Below, piece by piece: positions 31,550-39,963 of a DNA stretch of 64,000 nt. Source of the DNA: Curtobacterium sp. ZW137 (GTDB taxonomy: Bacteria; Actinomycetota; Actinomycetes; Actinomycetales; Microbacteriaceae). The DNA is taken from NCBI RefSeq assembly GCF_003762905.1, contig NZ_RJKS01000003.1, forward strand, positions 620,001 through 684,000, written 5' to 3'. The position numbers and the translations under genes are program-made. Every line of letters begins with the position of its first letter. The stretch's first letter is position 1. The notes beneath the pieces are model-generated. The model saw only the letters and a list, made by a program, of their open reading frames with translations, was not told where the DNA came from and searched no databases.

Positions 31550-32454
31550 CCACCGCGACCATCGCACCCAGCGAACCCCGTGCCCTGCAGCCCGACCCGA
31601 CACCCGCCGAAGCCGGTGTGCGGAAGGTGCGCCGAGCCTCCCACCCGTTGCGACGCGTGTCGTTCTGGGTGGCGGCCGCCTTCATCGCGCTCGTCGCGGT
31701 GGCGGCCCTCTGGCCGTCCCTGCTGGCGCCGCAGGACCCACTCGCCATCGACCTCGGCAAGAGCTTCGACGCTCCCAGCGCGCAGCACGTCTTCGGGACC
31801 GACCAGTCCGGCCGCGACGTCTACTCGCGCGTCGTGCACGGCGCCGGCCAGTCCGTCCTGATCGGCGTCGGAGCCACCGCGCTCGGGCTCGCCGGAGCCG
31901 TCCTGCTCGGGGTCCTCGGCGGGCTCGGCGGCCGTGCCGTCGACGCCGTCGTGACCCGCGTGATCGAGGTCCTCTACGCGTTCCCGGGCATCCTGCTCGC
32001 GCTCATCCTGATCGCCGTGTTCGGCTCGAGCGCGGGGACGCAGATCCTCGCCGTCGGCATCGCGACCGTCCCCGGGTACGCCCGGATGGTCCGCGGGCAG
32101 GTGCTCGCCGTGCGGAACGCCGGGTACGTGCAGTCGGAGCGCGCGCTCGGCCACTCTTCGGCGCACGTCCTGTTCCACACCCTGCTGCCGAACGCCTTCC
32201 GCCCGCTCACCGTCCTGGTCACGCTCGGGATCGGCCAGGCGATCGTCTGGGCGTCGGCCCTCGGCTTCCTCGGCATGGGCGTCCAGCCGCCCGCTCCGGA
32301 GTGGGGCGCGATGCTCAACGCCGGCCGCAACTACCTGCAGCAGGCGTGGTGGCTCGACTTCTGGCCGGGCGTCGTGATCGTGCTCCTCGCGTTGTCGCTG
32401 ACCGCCGTCGGTCGCGCCGTGCAGACCCTGACCCAGCCTGGAGGCCCCCGGTGA
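31546..32454 (+). CDS. ABC transporter permease, DppC type
   Basis: A 302-residue permease. About 45 N-terminal cytoplasmic residues precede helix 1; HVFGTDQSGRDVYSRVVHGAGQSVLIG is the DppC signature and VQSERALGHSSAHVLFHTLLPNAF is the EAA loop. It works with the product of the preceding gene, and its stop overlaps the GTG start of the ATPase. Confidence 0.92.
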   Translation: MTTATIAPSEPRALQPDPTPAEAGVRKVRRASHPLRRVSFWVAAAFIALVAVAALWPSLLAPQDPLAIDLGKSFDAPSAQHVFGTDQSGRDVYSRVVHGAGQSVLIGVGATALGLAGAVLLGVLGGLGGRAVDAVVTRVIEVLYAFPGILLALILIAVFGSSAGTQILAVGIATVPGYARMVRGQVLAVRNAGYVQSERALGHSSAHVLFHTLLPNAFRPLTVLVTLGIGQAIVWASALGFLGMGVQPPAPEWGAMLNAGRNYLQQAWWLDFWPGVVIVLLALSLTAVGRAVQTLTQPGGPR

Positions 32455-34223
32455 CCGCTCCTGACCTGCTCACGTCCGCCACGTCCTCCGTCCCGTCGGG
32501 TGGTGCCGCTCGTCCGACCGGTCCCCTCGTCGAGGTCCGGGACCTCTCCGTCGCCTTCGGCGACCGCACCGTCGTGCGGGACGTCTCGTTCACGCTCGAC
32601 CCCGGCCGCTGCGTCGCGATCGTCGGCGAGTCCGGCTCCGGCAAGAGCGTCACCGCCAGGTCGCTGCTCGGGTTGAACGGCCCGTCGTCGTCGACCACCG
32701 CCGGGGCGCTCTCGCTCGGCGGCCGCGACCTCCGCGACCTGTCCGACCGTGCGTGGCGCGGGGTCCGCGGCAAGGACGTCGGCTACGTCCTGCAGGACGC
32801 CCTCGTCTCGCTCGACCCGCTCCGGAGGGTCGGCGCATCCGTCGCCGACGCACTCCGCGCGCACGGGGTGGGTCCGCGCTCCGCCCGTGAGCAGCAGGTG
32901 CTCTCGCTGCTGGGCCGCGTGGGGATCCCCTCGCCGTCGCTGCGTGCACGGCAGCTGCCGTCCGAGCTCTCCGGCGGGCTGCGGCAGCGTGCGCTCATCG
33001 CCGCCGCGATCGCCCTCGACCCCGCGGTGCTCATCGCCGACGAGCCGACGACCGCACTCGACACCACCGTGCAGGCGCAGATCCTCGCGCTCCTCGACGA
33101 GCTCCGTGCCGGCGGGACCGGTCTCGTGCTGATCAGCCACGACCTCGGCGTCGTCGAGCAGCTCGCGGACGAGGTCGTCGTGATGCAGCACGGCGTCGTC
33201 GTCGAGCAGGGGCCCGTCGCCGCCGTCCTCGGCGACCCGCAGCACGCGTACACGAAGCGCCTGCTCGCCGCGATCCCCTCCGCCCACGCACCCGGAGCGC
33301 GGCTGTCGGACGCACCGCCGGCGACGCTCGCGCCGCGTCCGGCGTCGCGCCCGGTGCCGGTCGCCGGCTCCGTGGTGCTGTCCGTCTCGCACGTCAGCAA
33401 GCGGTACCGGGGGCCCGACGGGGTAGTCCGCACCGTCGTGGACGACGTGTCGTTCGAACTCCGGGCCGGCGAGACGCTCGGCATCGTGGGGGAGTCCGGG
33501 TCCGGCAAGTCCACGACCGCGGCGATCGCCCTCGCGCTGACCCCGCCGTCCTCGGGGCAGGTGCTGTTCGAGGGTCGGCCGTGGTCAGCGCTGCCGGAAC
33601 GTGCCCGCCGGGCCGACCGTCCCCGGATCGCGACCGTGTCGCAGGACCCGCTCTCCTCGTTCGACCCCCGGCGCACCGTCGGCGAGCTCGTGCGCTCGGC
33701 CCTCGTCGGGGCGCGGTCCGCCCGCGGGGCCGGCGCTCCCGGTTCGTCGGACGCGGCACGGGTCGACTCGCTCCTGCAGGGCGTGGGACTCGACCCGTCG
33801 CTCGCCGGGCGACACCCGCTCACCCTGTCCGGCGGCCAGCGGCAGCGCGTCGCGATCGCCCGGGCACTCGCCACCGATCCCGACGTGCTCGTCCTCGACG
33901 AGGCCGTCAGCGCGCTCGACGTCTCCGTGCAGGCGCAGGTCCTGGACCTGCTCGCCGACATCCGGCAGGAGTACGGCACCGCCGCGCTCTTCATCTCCCA
34001 CGACCTCGGTGTGATCCACCACGTCAGCGACCGCGTGCTCGTCCTGCGCGACGGTCGGGTCGTCGAGGAGGGGCCGGCCGACCAGGTCTTCCGCTCCCCG
34101 CGCGACCCGTACACGCAGGGGCTGCTCGACGCGGTCCCCGGCGTCAGCGTCCACCGGAACCCCCAGTCTGCGCAGTCTCCCCAGTCTCCCCAGTCTCCCC
34201 AGTCTCCCCAGGAGGAATCATGA
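32451..34223 (+). CDS. Fused double ABC ATPase with SPQ-repeat tail
   Basis: A 590-residue fusion of DppD- and DppF-like ATPases. Both halves have Walker A (GESGSGKSV and GESGSGKST), a signature (LSGGLRQR in the first half, LSGGQRQR in the second) and Walker B (ADEPTT and LDEAVS). The first signature carries Leu for the usual Gln. The C-terminus ends in a run of Ser-Pro-Gln triplets encoded by a 9-base tandem repeat that leads straight into the ribosome-binding site of the next gene. The GTG start overlaps the permease stop. Confidence 0.92.
   Translation: MTAPDLLTSATSSVPSGGAARPTGPLVEVRDLSVAFGDRTVVRDVSFTLDPGRCVAIVGESGSGKSVTARSLLGLNGPSSSTTAGALSLGGRDLRDLSDRAWRGVRGKDVGYVLQDALVSLDPLRRVGASVADALRAHGVGPRSAREQQVLSLLGRVGIPSPSLRARQLPSELSGGLRQRALIAAAIALDPAVLIADEPTTALDTTVQAQILALLDELRAGGTGLVLISHDLGVVEQLADEVVVMQHGVVVEQGPVAAVLGDPQHAYTKRLLAAIPSAHAPGARLSDAPPATLAPRPASRPVPVAGSVVLSVSHVSKRYRGPDGVVRTVVDDVSFELRAGETLGIVGESGSGKSTTAAIALALTPPSSGQVLFEGRPWSALPERARRADRPRIATVSQDPLSSFDPRRTVGELVRSALVGARSARGAGAPGSSDAARVDSLLQGVGLDPSLAGRHPLTLSGGQRQRVAIARALATDPDVLVLDEAVSALDVSVQAQVLDLLADIRQEYGTAALFISHDLGVIHHVSDRVLVLRDGRVVEEGPADQVFRSPRDPYTQGLLDAVPGVSVHRNPQSAQSPQSPQSPQSPQEES
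34168..34210 (+). repeat. 9-base tandem repeat at the ATPase 3' end
   Basis: CAGTCTCCC repeats four times, after a variant copy, encoding (Gln-Ser-Pro)n. The last copy runs into CCCAGGAGGAATC, the ribosome-binding site of the flavoenzyme gene. Being a multiple of three, copy-number change would alter tail length without a frameshift. Confidence 0.85.
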
Positions 34224-35425
34224 CGATCACCGCCCCCGTGATCCGGACGTCGCTGCTCGAGCAGTTCGCCCCCGTGTTCGACCGCATCGCCGACGGGGCC
34301 GTCGACCGTGAGCAGACCCGGACCCTGCCGCACGAGCAGGTCCGCTGGCTCGCCGACGCCGGGTTCACCGCGGTCACCGTCCCCGTCGCCGCGGGCGGCA
34401 GCGGAGCCTCGGCCAGCGACTTGTTCGCACTGCTCGTCCGGCTCGCCGAGGCCGACTCGAACATCCCGCAGCTGCTCCGCGCGCACTTCTCCTTCGTCGA
34501 GGAGCTGCTGCTCGACCCCGGGGTCGTCCGGCGTGACGAGTGGTTCACCCGCATCGCCGCCGGCGAGGTCTTCGGCAACGCCAGCCACGAACGGAGCAGT
34601 GCCGGCGTCGGGTCGCTCGCGACGCACCTCGTCCCGGACGGCGACGGCTGGCGGCTGCACGGCGAGAAGCACTACAGCACCGGCACGATCTTCGCCGACT
34701 GGACGACCGTCACCGCGCAGACCCCGGACGGCCACACGGTCGGCGTCACCGTGCGGGTGGACGACCCCGGCGTCGAGGTGCGCGACGACTGGAACGGCTT
34801 CGGCCAGCGCCTCACCGGCAGCGGCACCACCCGGTTCGACGGCGTCCGGGTCGAGCTCTGGCAGCTCCGACCCGAACGCGGCGAGCGGCGCACCGTGCTG
34901 CCGGCGTTCCTGCAGACGGTGCTGCTGGCGTCGCTCGCGGGGGTCGCCGCGGCGGCGGCCCGGGACGCCGCCGCGTTCGTGCGCTCCCGGACCCGGCACT
35001 ACCAGCACGGGGTCGGGGCCACCGCCGCGTCGGACCCGCTCGTGCAGTCCGTCGTGGGTCGCATCGCCGCCGACGCGGTCGCCGCCGAGGCGCTCGTCCT
35101 CAGCGCCGCCGCCGCGATCGACGAGGCGCACGACGCGATCGTCTCGGACGCCCTCGACGCCGGAGCCCACATCGACGCGGCGGAACTCCGGACGATCGCA
35201 CTGCAGTCCTCGGTGGTCGAGCTGGCGCTCCGCGCGACGACGACCCTGTTCGAGGTGGGCGGTGCCAGCGCGACCGACCGGGACCGCTCGCTCGACCGGC
35301 ACTGGCGGAACGCCAGGACCCTGTCGTCGCACAACCCGGTCGTGTTCCAGCAGCGGGTGATCGGCGACCACCTGGTGAACGGCGCACCCCTGACGTACTT
35401 CTGGGCCACGGGCGAGGCCCGCTGA
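34220..35425 (+). CDS. Acyl-CoA dehydrogenase-fold flavoenzyme, DszC/SfnB-like
   Basis: A 401-residue protein with the acyl-CoA dehydrogenase fold. VRWLADAGFTAVTVPVAAGGSGAS and LAEADSNIPQLLRAHFSFVEELLL resemble SfnB and DszC, flavin-dependent monooxygenases for organosulfur compounds, rather than true acyl-CoA dehydrogenases; RLTGSGTTRFDGVRV is typical of that group, and the usual catalytic Glu region near the C-terminus is replaced by RNARTLSSHNPVVFQQRVIGDHLV. It is the last gene of the ABC operon, with AGGAGG before the ATG. I infer oxidation of an imported sulfur compound with reduced flavin from elsewhere. Confidence 0.8.
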   Translation: MTITAPVIRTSLLEQFAPVFDRIADGAVDREQTRTLPHEQVRWLADAGFTAVTVPVAAGGSGASASDLFALLVRLAEADSNIPQLLRAHFSFVEELLLDPGVVRRDEWFTRIAAGEVFGNASHERSSAGVGSLATHLVPDGDGWRLHGEKHYSTGTIFADWTTVTAQTPDGHTVGVTVRVDDPGVEVRDDWNGFGQRLTGSGTTRFDGVRVELWQLRPERGERRTVLPAFLQTVLLASLAGVAAAAARDAAAFVRSRTRHYQHGVGATAASDPLVQSVVGRIAADAVAAEALVLSAAAAIDEAHDAIVSDALDAGAHIDAAELRTIALQSSVVELALRATTTLFEVGGASATDRDRSLDRHWRNARTLSSHNPVVFQQRVIGDHLVNGAPLTYFWATGEAR

Positions 35426-35442
35426 CCGCTGCGTCCGGTCGC

Positions 35443-35503
35443 GCAAGTGTCACTCGGCACACCACGCAGTTACACTTAGGTCCTCAAGTGTCACAACGCA
35501 CAC
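35443..35503 (+). promoter_or_regulatory. Repeated AAGTGTCAC elements before the Fic gene
   Basis: Near-identical segments start at 35444 and 35486: CAAGTGTCAC, a few bases, then GCACACC. Between them ACACTT (35472) pairs with the second AAGTGT as an inverted repeat. TGTCAC (35448), 17 bases and TACACT (35471) could be -35 and -10 boxes, so the repeats would flank or cover the promoter. Confidence 0.55.
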
Positions 35504-35527
35504 CCTGTGCGCACGGATCGGAGTGCG

Positions 35528-36706
35528 ATGCCCTGGCCCCCGATCGACTCCGAAGAACTCTGGTTCGAGTCGAAGTACGCTGGGTTCGGTGTCGCCGCAA
35601 GCCGCCGGAGCACGCTCGGCCACCCGTACCGAGCGGCCGTGCCACCACGGATCGCCGAACTGGATCCGGCTGTCTCGTCCGCGACCGCGGCACTGGTCGA
35701 CGACGCGGTCGAAGCGCTCATCCGTTTCGACGCGCAACTCGGTGGTGAGATCGCACCGTTCGCCTCGCTCCTGCTCCGGTCGGAAGCCGCCGCGTCGTCG
35801 CAGATCGAGAACCTCACGGCGAGCGCGCGGGCGATCTACACGGCGGAGCTCGGCGACGACTCACGGCAGAACGCTGCGCAGATCGTCGCGAACACTCGTG
35901 CCATGCAGAGCGCGCTCGATCTCGCAGCGGACCTCACGCCGGCGTCGGTGCTCGCGATGCACGGTGTGCTCCTCGACGGCGATCCGCACCACGACGCCGG
36001 CGCCTGGCGTGGCGAGGCCGTCTGGATCGGCCGCAGCGCGGACAGCCCCGCGGGTGCGGAGTTCGTCGCGCCGGCATCAGGAAGAGTCCCCGACCTCGTC
36101 GACGACGTGATGGTGTTCGCCCGCCGGACGGACCTGCCGCGCCTGGTGCAGATCGCGGTCGCGCACGCCCAGTTCGAGACCATCCACCCGTTCACGGACG
36201 GCAACGGCCGAACGGGTCGTGCGCTCATGCAGGCGATGTTCCGCGGCACCGGGCTCACACGGAACGTGACGATCCCCGTCTCGGCGGGTCTGCTCACGGA
36301 CACCGCCGGGTACCACGCTGCTCTCGACGCGTACCGGACAGGCGACATCGAGCCGATCGTGGTCGCGACGGCGGAAGCGTCGTTCCGCGCGGTCAACAAC
36401 GCCAGCGTGCTCGTCGACGACGTCCATGCCGTGCAGGCGCAGTGGCGGGAGAGCGTCACCGCGCGATCCGACTCGAGTGTCTGGCGGGTGCTCGAGGTGG
36501 TGGCACGACAGCCGGTCCTCACTGCATCGTCGTTGTCCGCGCAGCTCGGCGGCTCGCTGAACGTGTACCGAGCGCTCGACGCGTTGACCGCTGCCGGCGT
36601 CCTCGTGTCGAAGTCGGAGCACAAGCTCCGGACCACGGTGTGGCGCAGCGATGACGTCCTCCGGGCGCTCGACGCGTTCGCTCGACGGTCTGGCCGGCGG
36701 GGCTGA
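35528..36706 (+). CDS. Fic family protein
   Basis: A 392-residue Fic protein. The active-site motif HPFTDGNGRTGR (220-231) is intact, with catalytic His220, so AMP transfer from ATP to a target hydroxyl is expected. The inhibitory motif SSQIEN (90-95, S-xxx-E-N) lies upstream, making it a class II self-inhibited enzyme. A C-terminal winged helix (VLEVVARQPVLTASSLSAQLGGSLNVYRALDALTAAGVL) may bind DNA. The ATG at 35528 has GGAG five bases upstream. It stands alone, without an antitoxin gene. The two AAGTGTCAC repeats before it may be bound by its own C-terminal domain. Confidence 0.92.
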   Translation: MPWPPIDSEELWFESKYAGFGVAASRRSTLGHPYRAAVPPRIAELDPAVSSATAALVDDAVEALIRFDAQLGGEIAPFASLLLRSEAAASSQIENLTASARAIYTAELGDDSRQNAAQIVANTRAMQSALDLAADLTPASVLAMHGVLLDGDPHHDAGAWRGEAVWIGRSADSPAGAEFVAPASGRVPDLVDDVMVFARRTDLPRLVQIAVAHAQFETIHPFTDGNGRTGRALMQAMFRGTGLTRNVTIPVSAGLLTDTAGYHAALDAYRTGDIEPIVVATAEASFRAVNNASVLVDDVHAVQAQWRESVTARSDSSVWRVLEVVARQPVLTASSLSAQLGGSLNVYRALDALTAAGVLVSKSEHKLRTTVWRSDDVLRALDAFARRSGRRG

Positions 36707-36739
36707 CGCCGCCGTCGCCGGACCCGCGAGACTGGTGCT

Positions 36740-37162
36740 GTGGACTTCTCCCTCGGTGACGACCGTCCGGACCTCGACGAGCTCGTCGCGCTGTACGCAG
36801 CGGTCGGCTGGACCGCCTACACCGACGACCCCGGACGGCTCCACGCCGCGGTGCTCGGGTCGCACCTCGTGCTGACGGCGCGCAGCGAGGGCGGGGAGCT
36901 GGTCGGCCTGGTCCGCACGGTCTCCGACGGGTGCACGATCGCGTACGTGCAGGACCTGCTCGTCGCGCCGTCCGCCCAGCGGGCCGGCGTCGGGGCCGCG
37001 TTGCTCGGCGCGGTGCTCGAGCGGGTGGCCGACATCCGGCAGGTCGTGCTGCTCACCGACGCCGAGCCGGGGCAGCGCGCCTTCTACGAGTCCTGCGGCT
37101 TCACCGAGGCCCACGACGTCGCGCCGTCCGGCCTGCGGTCGTTCGTCCGCTTCGCCGCCTGA
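36740..37162 (+). CDS. GNAT family N-acetyltransferase
   Basis: A 140-residue acetyltransferase. IAYVQDLLVAPSAQRAGVGAALLGAVLERV carries the acetyl-CoA-binding motif A (Q/RxxGxG/A), and VVLLTDAEPGQRAFYESCGFTEA is the motif B region with the usual Tyr. It is compact, without extra domains. The substrate is not predictable. The start is GTG, 33 bases after the Fic stop, so co-transcription with Fic is possible. Confidence 0.88.
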   Translation: MDFSLGDDRPDLDELVALYAAVGWTAYTDDPGRLHAAVLGSHLVLTARSEGGELVGLVRTVSDGCTIAYVQDLLVAPSAQRAGVGAALLGAVLERVADIRQVVLLTDAEPGQRAFYESCGFTEAHDVAPSGLRSFVRFAA

Positions 37163-37333
37163 TCCCAGCCGGCGCGACGCGGGGCACTCGTCTCGCGGGC
37201 CGCCGGTGCCCGATCGGCCGCTGGTACCCTCGGAGGACGCAGTGTGTATCTACCGGCCGCCGCACCTCGGCGGACAGCGGCGGCACCCGATGGGTCCGCG
37301 GAACGAACGTGGGCCGAGAAGGCACACCACGAC

Positions 37334-38548
37334 ATGCTCCAGGCGCGCTCCTCTGACGCTTCCCTGATCGCCCACGCCGGGCGCTCCTACTTCCCGATCG
37401 CGTTCATCGCGCGGCTCCCCTTCGCGATGATGGTCGTCGGGGTCCTGACGCTCGTCGTCGCATCGCGCGACTCCGTCGCCCTCGGCGGCATCAACTCCGC
37501 GTTCGTCGGCATCGGGTCGGCGATCTTCGGCCCGATGGTCGGCGCCGCGGCGGACCGCCTCGGCCAGCGGAAGGTGCTCGTCCCCGTCGGCATCGCGAAC
37601 GGCGTCCTGCTCGGCGTCTTCCCCCTCGTCGTGCAGAGCACCGCGCCGGACCTCGCCGTCCTCGCGATGTCGTTCTGCATCGGGGCCTCGGCGCCGCAGG
37701 TCGCACCGATGTCCCGCACCCGGCTCGTGGCGATCATCCGGCAGCGGATGGCGAAGGACCGCCACGAGAAGGTGCTCAGCGGCACCATGGCGTACGAGTC
37801 CGCGGCGGACGAGACGGTGTTCATCATCGGGCCGTTCCTGGTGGGGCTGCTCGCGAGTGCGATCGCCCCGTGGGTGGCCGTCGCCGGTGCCGCTGCCCTG
37901 ACCTTCGTCTTCGTGACGGCCTTCGCGCTGCACCCGACGGGCAGGCTCGCGGTCGGGCAGCAGGCGGAGGTGGTCCAGGCCCTGGCCCGCCAGCTCCTGC
38001 GTCCGCGCCTCGTCGTGGTGGTCGTCGGGATCCTCGGCATCGGGTTCTTCTTCGGCTCGACCCTGACCTCGCTGACGGCGTTCATGGGCACGCACGGCGA
38101 GTCCTCGCAGGCGGGGCTCCTCTACGGGCTGATGGGCATCGGCTCGGCCGGCCTGGCGCTCGGATCGGCGGCGTTCCCGCGGTCGTTCGGCGTCGGCTGG
38201 CGCTGGCTCGTCTTCGGCGTCGTGCTCCTCGGTGGCGCGATCGCGTTCGCGTCGGCCGACTCCGTCGTCGCGGTCGGCATCGTCCTGGCGGTCATGGGCA
38301 TCGGCATCGGGCCGACCCTCGTCGCGCAGTACAGCCTCGGGTCCGACCGCTCCCCGGTGGGTCGTTCGGCCACGACGATGACGATCCTCGGTTCCGCCGT
38401 GATCGTCGGGCAGTCGCTCACCTCGGCCGTCGTCGGCGAGGTCGCCGAGCGCTCCGGCACGCAGGCGGCGATGCTCTTCCCGGCGATCTCCGCGGCGATC
38501 GTGGTCGTGGCCGCCGTCGTGAACCTGCTCCTGTCCCGCCGGAGCTGA
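37334..38548 (+). CDS. MFS transporter
   Basis: A 404-residue transporter with about twelve membrane segments. Motif A is in IFGPMVGAAADRLGQRKVLVPVG between helices 2 and 3, and a large cytoplasmic loop (RTRLVAIIRQRMAKDRHEKVLSGTMAYESAADETVFIIGPFLVG) sits mid-protein. The substrate is unknown. I give the ATG at 37334, but a GTG at 37244 has a better ribosome-binding site (GGAGG seven bases before) and would add 30 mostly polar residues. It converges on the mrp operon over a mirrored repeat array. Confidence 0.86.
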   Translation: MLQARSSDASLIAHAGRSYFPIAFIARLPFAMMVVGVLTLVVASRDSVALGGINSAFVGIGSAIFGPMVGAAADRLGQRKVLVPVGIANGVLLGVFPLVVQSTAPDLAVLAMSFCIGASAPQVAPMSRTRLVAIIRQRMAKDRHEKVLSGTMAYESAADETVFIIGPFLVGLLASAIAPWVAVAGAAALTFVFVTAFALHPTGRLAVGQQAEVVQALARQLLRPRLVVVVVGILGIGFFFGSTLTSLTAFMGTHGESSQAGLLYGLMGIGSAGLALGSAAFPRSFGVGWRWLVFGVVLLGGAIAFASADSVVAVGIVLAVMGIGIGPTLVAQYSLGSDRSPVGRSATTMTILGSAVIVGQSLTSAVVGEVAERSGTQAAMLFPAISAAIVVVAAVVNLLLSRRS

Positions 38549-38568
38549 CCGGGCGCCACTCGGCGCGC

Positions 38569-38672
38569 GAGACGCCCCCGAGTCCGCGAGACGCCTCCGA
38601 GTCCACGAAACGCCCCCGCAGGGGGCGGCGTCTCGGGAGCCCAGCGGCGTCTCGGCGGCTGAGCGGCGTCTC
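38569..38672. repeat. Mirrored 19-base repeat array, locus 3
   Basis: GAGACGCC (third copy GAAACGCC) begins at 38569, 38588 and 38607, and its reverse complement GGCGTCTC begins at 38627, 38646 and 38665, each series exactly 19 bases apart. The six copies are symmetric about 38620/38621, where CGCCCCC-GCA-GGGGGCG forms the tip. The DNA or RNA could form a hairpin of about 100 bases between the convergent MFS and mrpG genes. Confidence 0.9.
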
Positions 38673-38699
38673 GGACGCCGGCGCAGCAGCGCGGGGCGC

Positions 38700-39056
38700 C
38701 TAGGACTCGGTGTCGTCGACGAGCAGGTCCTCGTGGCGGTAGTCGCCCGAGCGGACACCGGCGCGGGCGATCATGTGCGTCGACACCGGCACCAGGAACA
38801 GCTGGAACACCATGATCGGCAGGACCACCCAGAGCGCGGTCCACGTCCACACCGCGACCACGATCGCCGCGAGCCCGAACGCCAGGCCGAGCACCTGCGG
38901 CTTCGCCATCGCGTGCAGCCGGACGAGCGGGTCGGGGAACCGGACGATGCCGACGCCGGCGCCGAGGGACAGCACGGACCCGACGAGCAGCAGCCCGAGC
39001 GCGATCCACGCCCGGACGCCGGCCGCGTCGATGAAGGACTGCAGGATCTCGGTCAC
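38700..39056 (-). CDS. mrpG: Na+/H+ antiporter subunit MrpG
   Basis: A 118-residue protein with three membrane segments. VGSVLSLGAGVGIVRFPDPLVRLHAMAKPQVLGLAFGLAA is the MnhG/PhaG signature. It is the last gene of the mrp operon and overlaps mrpF by four bases. MrpG is a small accessory subunit of the multi-subunit cation/proton antiporter that expels Na+ and supports pH homeostasis. Confidence 0.94.
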   Translation of the reverse strand: MTEILQSFIDAAGVRAWIALGLLLVGSVLSLGAGVGIVRFPDPLVRLHAMAKPQVLGLAFGLAAIVVAVWTWTALWVVLPIMVFQLFLVPVSTHMIARAGVRSGDYRHEDLLVDDTES

Positions 39057-39382
39057 CGCTCGCTCCGTTCCGGGGTCGTCACGTCGGTCCCGTCGTCGGA
39101 GGGGTCCGACGACGGCGTGACCGCGCGTGCGACGGCGATGGTGGCGAAGACGCTCGTCGCGGCGATCACGACCAGGACGGGCACCGCGGTGAGGTCCCGT
39201 CGGATCACCATCGCGGCGGCGATCACCACGAGCACGGTGGTCAGGACCATGTCGGATCCGATCATCCGGTCGAGGATCGTCGGTCCGCGGACGATGCGGA
39301 ACACGGCCAGCGCGAGCGTCGCACCGAGCAGGGCGAGCACCAGCGCGATGCCGATCCCCATGACGACGACGGCGGCGCTCAC
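39053..39382 (-). CDS. mrpF: Na+/H+ antiporter subunit MrpF
   Basis: A 109-residue protein with three membrane segments. AVFRIVRGPTILDRMIGSDMVLTTVLVVIAAAM matches MnhF/PhaF closely. A polar tail of about 25 residues (SSDPSDDGTDVTTPERSER) is longer than usual. It overlaps both neighbours by four bases. Confidence 0.94.
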   Translation of the reverse strand: MSAAVVVMGIGIALVLALLGATLALAVFRIVRGPTILDRMIGSDMVLTTVLVVIAAAMVIRRDLTAVPVLVVIAATSVFATIAVARAVTPSSDPSDDGTDVTTPERSER

Positions 39383-39963
39383 CGGGTCACCTCGGGCAGC
39401 GGCTCGGACAGCTCCGAGACGTCCTGCTTCGACCCGAGCGCCTTGATCACGAGCGTCTCGATCCCGAGCGCCTCACGCTTCGCGGCTTCCACCTGGCGCT
39501 CCTGTTCGGTGTCGAGGACGTGCAGGAGCAGCCGCCGTCGTCGGAGGTCGACGTCCGCGACGTAGGAGCCGGGCACGAGCGACACCGCGAGCGTCGCCAG
39601 GGTGAACGTCATCTCCGAGGTGGTGTGCATCTGCACGAGCACGATCGAGCTGCGCCGGACGCCCCGGGGACGGAACGCCACCCAGGCGACCCGGAACGAC
39701 GCCGCGATGACGAGTCCGGACCAGATGATCAGGAACCAGACCGTGTGCACGACGGAGAACCGTGCCGACAGCGGGACCGGCGGCAGCGGCAGCGCCTGGG
39801 TCACGAGCAGCGCGACGACGATGCCGCAGAGCAGGGTGAGCGGGGTCCAGGATCCCCAGAGCAGTGCCCACAGGACCGTCAGTCCGGCGACGAGCGGCAC
39901 GTCGTACCGCCACGCGACGGCGATCCGTCGGGCGTTCGTGATGCGTCGGGTGTCGTTCGTCAC
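39379..39963 (-). CDS. mrpE: Na+/H+ antiporter subunit MrpE
   Basis: A 194-residue protein. Two or three N-terminal helices precede a cytoplasmic domain with EMTFTLATLAVSLVPGSYVADVDLRRRRLLLHVLD, the MnhE pattern (TLTPGT is usual; here SLVPGS). It overlaps mrpD and mrpF by four bases each, so translation is coupled. Confidence 0.93.
   Translation of the reverse strand: MTNDTRRITNARRIAVAWRYDVPLVAGLTVLWALLWGSWTPLTLLCGIVVALLVTQALPLPPVPLSARFSVVHTVWFLIIWSGLVIAASFRVAWVAFRPRGVRRSSIVLVQMHTTSEMTFTLATLAVSLVPGSYVADVDLRRRRLLLHVLDTEQERQVEAAKREALGIETLVIKALGSKQDVSELSEPLPEVTR

Noticed and set aside
37244-37333. N-terminal extension of the MFS transporter from GTG 37244
   Set aside because: Not dismissed outright: its ribosome-binding site is good, but the added residues are low-complexity and unlike an MFS N-terminus, so the ATG at 37334 was annotated and the alternative is noted there.
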